Below, in pieces: positions 26,809 to 32,605 of a stretch of 32,605 bases of DNA. The stretch's first letter is position 1. Each line of letters starts with the position of its first letter. The notes under the pieces were generated by a model that did not search any database, was not told where the DNA came from, and saw nothing but the letters and a program-made list of their open reading frames with translations. Position numbers and translations under genes: made by a program. This DNA is from Bacteroidota bacterium (lineage in GTDB: Bacteria; Bacteroidota; Bacteroidia; Flavobacteriales_F; PHOS-HE28). The stretch lies in the NCBI GenBank assembly GCA_014584605.1, contig JACTMO010000063.1:1-32605 (forward strand), in the 5' to 3' direction.

Positions 26809-28482
26809 ATGCAACGCTTCCGCCCCCTCGTCCTTTTTGCGCTCCCCCTGTTCGCTACGCCGTTGTCCGCCCAGTTGCTCGGCGACCTGGAGGCCCGTGA
26901 CCAGATGAAATACGACGTGCAGTACCTGGCCAGCGATCTGCTGGAGGGCCGCGAGGCCGGCACCAAGGGGGAACGCCTGGCCGGCGACTACATCGCCCAG
27001 AAAATGGCCTCCATCGGCCTGATGCCTTATGGGGACAGCGCCACTTACAGGCAGGCCTTCACCTTCGCGGGGCAGCCGGTGCTGGGCGGCAAGCAGGTGT
27101 TCCAGCTGGGCCGCGAACGGCTTGCGATCGGCGAACAATACCATCCGCTGTCCTTCAGCGGCAATGGCGCGGTGCTGGCCACCGTGGCGCGCTGCGGCTA
27201 CGGCATCCATGCCCCCGAACTGGGCCGCAACGACTTCGCCGACATCGACCTCAAAGGGAAGTGCGCCGCCATTGCCGTGGGCTCCCCGGACGGCATCCAT
27301 CCGCACTCCAAGTTCATCGCCTACCACGACCTGCGGGTCCGGGCGGCCAAAGCCGCAGAGCTGGGCGCCAGCTGCGTGCTCTTCTACAACGACGACAAGG
27401 CCGTGGAGGACCCCGAGGCCACGCTGCGCGCCAAGGCCGTGCCCCTGTCGGTGCCGGTGGTCTTCCTGAAGGGCGACCGCCATGCTGAACTGGTGCGCGA
27501 CGGCAACCCTGTTTCGCTCACCGTCCACATCAACCGCCCGGTGAGCACGGCCCATAACGTGGTGGGGATGCTGGACAACGGCCGGCCGAACATGGTCGTG
27601 ATCGGTGCGCATTATGACCACCTGGGCCTCGGTGACGAGGGCAGCCTGCACCGCGGCGGACCCGCCATTCACAACGGGGCCGACGACAACGCCAGCGGCG
27701 TGGCCGTGATGCTGCAACTGGCCCGGGACCTGAGCCAGCTGGACGAGGCCAGGGGCAACGATTACCTCTTCATCGCGTTCAGCGGCGAGGAGAAGGGTCT
27801 GTTCGGTTCGAACTATTGGACCAAACACCCCACCGTGCCGTTGGAGCAGCTTAACTACATGATCAACCTGGACATGGTGGGCCGCCTGGAGCCGGACAGC
27901 AGCATCGGCATCAATGGCGTGGGCACCTCACCCGCCTGGGACGAGCTTTCGCGGGTGCATGCCGGTGCCCTGCGCGTCAAGACCACCACCAGCGGCATCG
28001 GCCCCAGCGACCACACCAGCTTCTACCTGCAGGGCATCCCCGCGATCCACTTCTTCACCGGCACCCATGGCGACTACCACAAGCCCGGGGACGATGAGGA
28101 GAAGATCAACTACGACGGCATGCTGCGCATCACCCGCTACATCGAGAGCCTCATCACCACGCTGAACGACGACGGGAAGCTGGCCTTCACCAAGACCCAG
28201 GATGCGGACAGTGCCAGCACGCCGCGCTTCAAGGTGACCCTCGGTGTGGTGCCGGACTACATGTACGACGGCAAGGGCATGCGCATCGACGGCGTGAGCG
28301 AGGGCAAGCCAGCGGCCGCCGCAGGGCTCAAGGCCGGGGACGTGGTGGTGCGCCTGGGCACCCTGGAGGTCGCCGACATGATGGGCTACATGAAGGCCCT
28401 GGGACAGTTCAGCAAGGGCGATACCGCCAAGGTGGTGGTGCTGCGCGAGGGCCGGGAGGTGGAGGCGGAGGTGACCTTCTGA
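26809..28482 (+). CDS. Secreted M28 family metallopeptidase with a PDZ domain
   Basis: This 557-residue exported aminopeptidase-like enzyme carries a signal peptide that probably ends near SAQ (20-22). The M28 catalytic domain is split by a PA-like insertion at about 110-240. The zinc ligands of the family are visible: H268 in GAHYDH, D292 in NGADDN, E328 with the base E327 in SGEEKG, D355 in NLDMVG, and H424 in HGDYHKPGDD. A PDZ-like domain occupies about 472-557 and may guide substrate binding. It probably removes N-terminal residues from peptides in the periplasm or outside the cell. It is divergent from the HEAT/cyclophilin gene and ends 29 bases before gpsA. Confidence 0.92.
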   Translation: MQRFRPLVLFALPLFATPLSAQLLGDLEARDQMKYDVQYLASDLLEGREAGTKGERLAGDYIAQKMASIGLMPYGDSATYRQAFTFAGQPVLGGKQVFQLGRERLAIGEQYHPLSFSGNGAVLATVARCGYGIHAPELGRNDFADIDLKGKCAAIAVGSPDGIHPHSKFIAYHDLRVRAAKAAELGASCVLFYNDDKAVEDPEATLRAKAVPLSVPVVFLKGDRHAELVRDGNPVSLTVHINRPVSTAHNVVGMLDNGRPNMVVIGAHYDHLGLGDEGSLHRGGPAIHNGADDNASGVAVMLQLARDLSQLDEARGNDYLFIAFSGEEKGLFGSNYWTKHPTVPLEQLNYMINLDMVGRLEPDSSIGINGVGTSPAWDELSRVHAGALRVKTTTSGIGPSDHTSFYLQGIPAIHFFTGTHGDYHKPGDDEEKINYDGMLRITRYIESLITTLNDDGKLAFTKTQDADSASTPRFKVTLGVVPDYMYDGKGMRIDGVSEGKPAAAAGLKAGDVVVRLGTLEVADMMGYMKALGQFSKGDTAKVVVLREGREVEAEVTF

Positions 28483-28497
28483 GCCGGACGGATCCGC

Positions 28498-28505
28498 GAC
28501 CTTAG
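28498..28505 (+). promoter_or_regulatory. Weak promoter -7-like box before gpsA
   Basis: GACCTTAG lies 6 bases before the gpsA ATG. It differs at two positions from the usual pattern, so this is a tentative call. Confidence 0.25.
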
Positions 28506-28511
28506 CCCCCG

Positions 28512-29507
28512 ATGAGCGCACCGCGCATCGCCGTCATCGGCGCCGGCAGCTGGGGTACCGCCCTGGTGAAGCTGCTCTCCACCAACGCCGCGCGTGTGGG
28601 CTGGTGGGTGCGGCGCCCCGAGACCATCGCCCACATCACCGAGTTCGGCCATAACCCCGAGTACATCAGTGCCGCACAGCTCGAGGTGGGACGCCTGGCC
28701 ATGGACAGCGACCTGCATGCCGTGGTGCGCCAGGCCGATGTGCTCGTGATCGCCGTGCCCAGCGCCTTCCTCAAGGCGGTGCTGGACCGGTTGGAACCCG
28801 CCGAACTGCAGGGCCGCACTCTGTTCAGCGCGGTGAAGGGCATCGTGGCGGAGACCAACCAGATCGTAGGCGAGTACCTGTTCCAGCACCGGGGCGTGGC
28901 CGAGGATGACTTCGGGGTCATCTGCGGGCCCTGCCATGCCGAGGAGGTGGCCCTGGAGCGCCTCAGCTACCTCACCATCGCCTGCCAGGACCCCGCCAAG
29001 GCGAAAGCCATGGGTGCCGCGCTCAATGGCCGCTTCCTGAAGACCTCCTTGAGCGATGATATCTACGGGACCGAATACGCGGCCATCCTGAAGAACGTGA
29101 TCGCCGTATGTGCCGGCATCAGCGTTGGTCTGGGCTATGGCGACAACTTCCGCGCGGTGCTGGTGAGCCGCGCCATCCAGGAGATCGAACGGTTCGTGGC
29201 CGCCGCACACCCCATCGCCCGCGACATCAACGAGCCCGCCTACCTGGGCGACCTGCTGGTGACCGCCTACAGCACCTTCAGCCGCAACCGGGAGTTCGGC
29301 GCCATGATCGGCAAGGGGTACAGTGTGCGGGCCGCCCAGCTGGAGATGAACATGGTGGCCGAGGGCTACCACGCCGTCAAGTGCGTGCACGAGATCAATG
29401 CCCGGCTCCAGGTGGACATGCCCATCACCGAGGCCACCTACCGCATGCTCTACGAGCGCATGGCGCCGATGATGGAGATGCGCCTGCTGAGCGAACGGCT
29501 GGCCTGA
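28512..29507 (+). CDS. gpsA: Glycerol-3-phosphate dehydrogenase [NAD(P)+]
   Basis: GpsA reduces dihydroxyacetone phosphate to sn-glycerol-3-phosphate for phospholipid synthesis in the cytoplasm. The protein has 331 residues, the normal length. The Rossmann motif GAGSWG is at 10-15. K109 in SAVKGI and K194 in YAAILKNVIAV sit where the substrate-binding and catalytic lysines of the family lie. GPCHAEEVA and the C-terminal MPITEATYRMLY are also typical. The ATG at 28512 gives a standard start. The next gene is convergent, with 4 bases between the stops. Confidence 0.95.
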   Translation: MSAPRIAVIGAGSWGTALVKLLSTNAARVGWWVRRPETIAHITEFGHNPEYISAAQLEVGRLAMDSDLHAVVRQADVLVIAVPSAFLKAVLDRLEPAELQGRTLFSAVKGIVAETNQIVGEYLFQHRGVAEDDFGVICGPCHAEEVALERLSYLTIACQDPAKAKAMGAALNGRFLKTSLSDDIYGTEYAAILKNVIAVCAGISVGLGYGDNFRAVLVSRAIQEIERFVAAAHPIARDINEPAYLGDLLVTAYSTFSRNREFGAMIGKGYSVRAAQLEMNMVAEGYHAVKCVHEINARLQVDMPITEATYRMLYERMAPMMEMRLLSERLA

Positions 29508-29511
29508 CCCC

Positions 29512-30141
29512 TCACGGCAACCAGCCTTGGGCGCGCAAGAGCCCGTAGCCTCCGCCGGCCAGCAGCAGCAAGCCCACGACGCGGAACAGCCGGCGCAGCC
29601 CGTCCGGGGAGAGGCGTTCCTGCGCCCGCACGCCGAGCCGCACCAGTAAGAGCAGCAGCACCAGTGCACCGGTGAAGGCACCGAGCGCGAAGGCCACGAG
29701 TTGTGCGACCCCTTCGTCCGCCAGGCCCAACGACACGAACAGGAGCTTTACCCCGCACCAGAACAGCAACAGTTGCGGGTTGGCCAGGCCCAGGAGCACA
29801 CCGCGCCCAAGGTCGCCGGCGAGCTTGTCCTCCCCGGGTGCGGCCGGCCGGGGCCGGAAGAGGAACACGAAGTACAGCCCCAGCGCCAGCAGGATCGACG
29901 CCACCACCGTGCCGATGCCGCGGGCGCCCATGCCCAGCATGTCCACCAGCCGCCCGGCCCCCCAGAAGGCCATCGAAGCGTACAGGAACTCCGGGACCGA
30001 ACCGCCCACGGCCATCCGGCGACCGGCCATGCGGCCCCACTTCACCGTATGGGCCAGTACGGCCGTGTTCACCACGCCGGCCTGTAGCGACCCGATGAAA
30101 CTGGCCACGGAGGCCAGCAGGAAGTAGAGCAGTATGCCCAC
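29512..30141 (-). CDS. LysE family exporter-like membrane protein
   Basis: The predicted protein has 209 residues and about six hydrophobic segments, as in LysE/RhtB amino-acid exporters. The first helix carries GSLQAGVVN, in the place of the family G-x-x-x-P-G-P-x-x signature but without the prolines. A second-half GLANPQLLLFW segment is also typical of the family. The substrate is unknown. I chose the GTG at 30141 because it begins directly at the first helix; the longer frame overlaps the divergent small gene. The start lies inside a CACCTTTG box of the other strand, so the two divergent transcripts may interfere. It converges with gpsA. Confidence 0.75.
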   Translation of the reverse strand: MGILLYFLLASVASFIGSLQAGVVNTAVLAHTVKWGRMAGRRMAVGGSVPEFLYASMAFWGAGRLVDMLGMGARGIGTVVASILLALGLYFVFLFRPRPAAPGEDKLAGDLGRGVLLGLANPQLLLFWCGVKLLFVSLGLADEGVAQLVAFALGAFTGALVLLLLLVRLGVRAQERLSPDGLRRLFRVVGLLLLAGGGYGLLRAQGWLP

Positions 30142-30155
30142 CTTTGTGCAAAGTA
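30139..30155. promoter_or_regulatory. Overlapping divergent promoter boxes
   Basis: The + strand reads CACCTTTG at 30139-30146, 23 bases before the ATG at 30170. The - strand reads TACTTTGC at 30155-30148, before the GTG at 30141. CTTTG and CAAAG form an inverted repeat with a 2-base spacer at 30142-30153. Confidence 0.35.
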
Positions 30156-30169
30156 GCCGTCCGAACGCA

Positions 30170-30406
30170 ATGCCGCTCCTCCGGTTCCATTGGGATTTCT
30201 TCGGCCCCGACGCCACCGCCACGGCGGAACGGTTCCTGGAGCACGTGGATGAGTTCTGTGCGCACCAGGGCATCGCCGGCCATCGCACCTGGGTCCACGG
30301 AACGCCCCCGCGCACCACGGCCACCCTGGAGTGCGACCAGGCCCATCTGCGGCTCGTGCGTGACCGCCTTCGCCCCCGCCGTGCGGACCAGGTGCTGGGC
30401 GCCTGA
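30170..30406 (+). CDS. Small protein of unknown function
   Basis: This 78-residue protein starts MPLLRFHWDFFGPDA and has no signal or membrane segment. Its layout, an FHWDFFGPDA start, a helix, then WVHGTPPRTTATLE and a basic end, reminds me of a small conserved family, but I cannot name it. It lies between the divergent LysE-like gene and the convergent aldehyde dehydrogenase, with the stops 2 bases apart. The ATG at 30170 is preferred to an in-frame one at 30134, which would precede the promoter-like box. Function unknown. Confidence 0.6.
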   Translation: MPLLRFHWDFFGPDATATAERFLEHVDEFCAHQGIAGHRTWVHGTPPRTTATLECDQAHLRLVRDRLRPRRADQVLGA

Positions 30407-30408
30407 GC

Positions 30409-31794
30409 TCAATCCAGTACCCGGCGCAGCACTTTCTCTTTCCAAGCGCGATACGGCGGATACTGCACGCCCGGCTCGGGCAGCGCACCGGCTTCCACGA
30501 TGCTTTGTTGACTTGAGAACAGATCGAAGCTGGCCTTGCCGTGGTAGCGCCCCATGCCGCTGGTGCCCACGCCGCCGAAGGGCAGGTGCACATCGCCGAA
30601 GTGCAGCATGCAATGGTTGATGCAGCCGCCACCGAAGGCGATCCGGTCCGTGAAGTAGCGTTGCACCTTCCGGTCTTTGCTGAACACGTACAGCGCCAGC
30701 GGCGTGGGGTTGCGGCGGATGATGGCTTCTGCTTCCTCCGGGCTGCTCCAAGGGATCAGGGGCAGCACCGGCCCGAAGATCTCCTCGCGCATCACGGGAC
30801 TGTCCAACGGCACATCCGTGAGCACGATGGGCGCGATGTAGCGTTCGGCGGCATCGTGCTGCCCACCCACGCGGACGGTGCCATTGGCGAGGTATCGCTT
30901 AACCCGCTCGAAATGCTTGGCGTTCACCAGGCGCGCGTAGTCCGGTGAGCGCTGCGGCTCCGTGCCGTAGAACGCCTCGATCTGCTTGGCCAAGGCATCC
31001 AGGAAGGGTGCCATCACATCGGTATGCACCAGCGCATAGTCCGTGGCGATGCAGGTCTGGCCGGCGTTGAAGAACTTGCTCCAGGCGATGCGCTTCACCG
31101 CTCGCGGCAAGTTCACCTTGCGGTCCACGATGGCGGGGCTTTTCCCGCCCAGCTCCAGGGTGACGGGCACCAGTTGTTGCGCGGCCTGGGCCAGGATGCA
31201 GCGGCCCACGGGCAGCGAACCAGTGAAGAAGATATGGTCGAAGCGGAAGCTGTCGATCAACGGGGGCACCACCTCGCTGCCGATGCCCAGCACCACCGCC
31301 ACGTGCTCCTTCGCAAAGGCCTGCGTGATGATCTGCTCCAGCACCTGCGCTGTTCGCGGTGCTTCCTCGCTGGGCTTCACCACCGCGCAGTTGCCGGCGG
31401 CCACCGCACCGACCAAGGGGTTCAGGGCCAGCACGGCCGGGTAGTTCCACGGGGCGATGAGGAGCACCACGCCCAAGGGCCGCTGCCGCACGCTTCCCGT
31501 TGCTGGCCACAGGGAAAGGTTGTTCGGAACGCGCTGCGGTTCCATCCATGCCTGCAGGTTGAGCAAGGCGTGGTCGAGTTCCGCATACACCTGGCCGATC
31601 TCCGCCATGTAGGCCTCGAAGCGTGGCTTGCGCATGTCGGCATGCAACGCAGTGAGCAGGGCTTCCTCATTGGCCTTCAGCGCACGCTTCAGCGCGCGGA
31701 GCGCATCGCGCCGGGTGCGGTAGGGAAGCGTGGCGCCGCTGTGGAAATGATCGCGCAGGGTGGCCGTTTCAACCGTCGTTGATGTGCGTTCCAT
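30409..31794 (-). CDS. Aldehyde dehydrogenase, class 3-like
   Basis: This cytoplasmic enzyme of 461 residues oxidises aldehydes to acids with NAD(P)+. It matches the class 3 (ALDH3, fatty and aromatic aldehyde) group by length and motifs: APWNYP at 114-119, FFTGS at 189-193, ELGGKSP with the general base E214, and GQTCIATDY with the nucleophile C248. The class 3 group lacks the N-terminal part of longer ALDHs, as here. I chose the ATG at 31794; a TTG 12 bases upstream is in frame. A TACCTTGC box (31803-31810, minus strand) lies 8 bases before it. The Fic gene lies upstream in the same direction, 24 bases away. Confidence 0.93.
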   Translation of the reverse strand: MERTSTTVETATLRDHFHSGATLPYRTRRDALRALKRALKANEEALLTALHADMRKPRFEAYMAEIGQVYAELDHALLNLQAWMEPQRVPNNLSLWPATGSVRQRPLGVVLLIAPWNYPAVLALNPLVGAVAAGNCAVVKPSEEAPRTAQVLEQIITQAFAKEHVAVVLGIGSEVVPPLIDSFRFDHIFFTGSLPVGRCILAQAAQQLVPVTLELGGKSPAIVDRKVNLPRAVKRIAWSKFFNAGQTCIATDYALVHTDVMAPFLDALAKQIEAFYGTEPQRSPDYARLVNAKHFERVKRYLANGTVRVGGQHDAAERYIAPIVLTDVPLDSPVMREEIFGPVLPLIPWSSPEEAEAIIRRNPTPLALYVFSKDRKVQRYFTDRIAFGGGCINHCMLHFGDVHLPFGGVGTSGMGRYHGKASFDLFSSQQSIVEAGALPEPGVQYPPYRAWKEKVLRRVLD

Positions 31795-31802
31795 CCGAAT
31801 GG

Positions 31803-31810
31803 GCAAGGTA
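31803..31810 (-). promoter_or_regulatory. Promoter -7-like box before the aldehyde dehydrogenase
   Basis: On the minus strand this reads TACCTTGC, 8 bases before the ATG at 31794, in the 24-base gap after the Fic gene. Confidence 0.4.
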
Positions 31811-31818
31811 GCGCCGCG

Positions 31819-32556
31819 TTACTTTGGCCCTTGCTTCAATTGGCGCAGTACGGTCTCGAAATCGCCGCTGCGGAAGTAGACGAATTTTTTTCCCGGCTTC
31901 CTTTGTTCGGCCAACTTCAGCTCCACCAAGCCCATCAGGTCGGTCCGGGCGGTCTGGTAGGTAACGCCGAAACGCGTCTTCACCTCGGTGATGGTGAGCA
32001 TGGTCTCCGGCTCGCGCAGCCACAGGGCCACCAGGTCGGCCTGTCGCTTGTTGATGGTGCTGTTGCGCATCACGGAGAACAGGCTCTTTCGTTCTTGCAT
32101 CTTGCGCTGCAGGTACTGGTCCAGATCTTCCATGGCCAGGCGCAGGGAACGCAAGTTGAAATCGAGGAAGTAGGTCAGGTCGTTCCCTTCCTGTTCGGTG
32201 TGGAGGTAGGCCCTGCCGTATTGTGCGGGTGTCCGCAGGATGATCTTGGAAATGGCCAGGAATTCCACCAGCCAGTAGCCGCTGCGCAACAGATGCCAGT
32301 AGAAAAGGGCGCGGGCGGTGCGGCCGTTGCCGTCCACGAAAGGATGGATGTAGCCGATGAGGAAGTGCAGGGTGATGCCCTTGACCACCGGATGCATGAA
32401 AGGCTCCTCCTCCTTCCTGTTGGCGAAAGCGCACAGGGCTTGGAGCAGTTCGGGCAATCCTTGGTGTGATGGCGGGAAATAGACCGGCTCTCCTTTTTCA
32501 TCCTCCACCATTGCTGTCCGGTTAACTGAAGCTCGAACATGAGCTGAACCGAGCAT
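31819..32556 (-). CDS. Fic domain protein with C-terminal winged helix, N-terminus possibly beyond the window
   Basis: Fic proteins transfer AMP or another nucleotide group to a hydroxyl of a target protein. The predicted part has 245 residues from an ATG at 32556. The catalytic motif HPFVDGNGRTAR is intact, with its histidine as the general base and the GNGR anion hole. Residues from about 165 to the end look like a winged helix-turn-helix (TITEVKTRFGVTYQTARTDL), a common tail in this group. The frame stays open upstream to base 32605 without a stop, and many Fic proteins are about 370 residues with an extra N-terminal domain. So the true start may lie outside the window, and an inhibitory helix motif cannot be checked. 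Its target is unknown. Confidence 0.85.
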   Translation of the reverse strand: MLGSAHVRASVNRTAMVEDEKGEPVYFPPSHQGLPELLQALCAFANRKEEEPFMHPVVKGITLHFLIGYIHPFVDGNGRTARALFYWHLLRSGYWLVEFLAISKIILRTPAQYGRAYLHTEQEGNDLTYFLDFNLRSLRLAMEDLDQYLQRKMQERKSLFSVMRNSTINKRQADLVALWLREPETMLTITEVKTRFGVTYQTARTDLMGLVELKLAEQRKPGKKFVYFRSGDFETVLRQLKQGPK

Positions 32557-32605
32557 GGACGCTGGTTCTCGAAAGAAAGAGCGTGGGGCGGATTTGAATC
32601 GGGGT

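Noticed and set aside
32580..32605. Possible tRNA T-arm on the minus strand (TTCAAAT loop)
   Set aside because: The five bases before and after the loop do not pair (CCCGA against CCGCC), and the rest would lie outside the window. The Fic frame also runs through it.

Overview
The window is a gene-dense, GC-rich (estimated by eye at about two thirds G+C) stretch of a Bacteroidota chromosome. The best guess is an uncultured, high-GC member of the Flavobacteriales. The strongest indicators are the gliding-motility lipoprotein gene gldH between a RicT/PSP1-domain gene and a class A penicillin-binding protein gene (a familiar flavobacterial arrangement), many short lipoproteins, and Bacteroidota-like -7 promoter boxes (TAnCTTCG, compare TAnnTTTG) lying only a few bases upstream of start codons. 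I see no transposase, integrase, CRISPR array, rRNA or tRNA gene, and no stretch longer than about 210 bases without a gene.

Region 1 (191-15631, all on the + strand): ricT, gldH and a PBP1A gene are followed by the two subunits of a succinyl-CoA:3-ketoacid CoA-transferase (scoA, scoB). A large membrane glycosyltransferase-like gene separates the two subunits. After scoB come two tandem paralogous multi-pass GT-C-like proteins, a soluble family-2 glycosyltransferase of the dolichyl-phosphate-mannose-synthase type, and a second pair of paralogous multi-pass proteins with soluble C-terminal regions. This is a locus of five membrane glycosyltransferase-like proteins plus one candidate lipid-phosphate-sugar donor synthase, and it suggests lipid-linked sugar transfer at the cell envelope.

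Region 2 (15621-22178, all on the - strand): this converges on region 1 with an 11-base overlap. Read in its own direction it holds a bifunctional phosphoglucose/phosphomannose isomerase, a long inverted repeat, lipB, a serine hydrolase, a small conserved protein, a membrane-anchored protein with a beta-sandwich-like module, and a lipoprotein with a GH16-type catalytic signature. The last two genes overlap by 4 bases. The beta-sandwich-like module resembles the C-terminal ends of several region 1 glycosyltransferases, so the two convergent blocks may be functionally related.

Region 3 (22295-32605, mixed strands): lysS and two small membrane proteins are followed by a HEAT-repeat/cyclophilin fusion lipoprotein, divergent from an M28 metallopeptidase with a PDZ domain. 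Then come gpsA, a LysE-like exporter, a small protein of unknown function, a class 3 aldehyde dehydrogenase, and a Fic-domain protein whose reading frame stays open to the window edge.

The most unusual things here are the split CoA-transferase operon, the duplicated glycosyltransferase locus with its shared C-terminal module, a zinc-ribbon-like insertion in the PBP1A, the very short leader distances behind the -7 boxes, and two conspicuous inverted repeats. All functional statements are from motif reading only; no database search was run.
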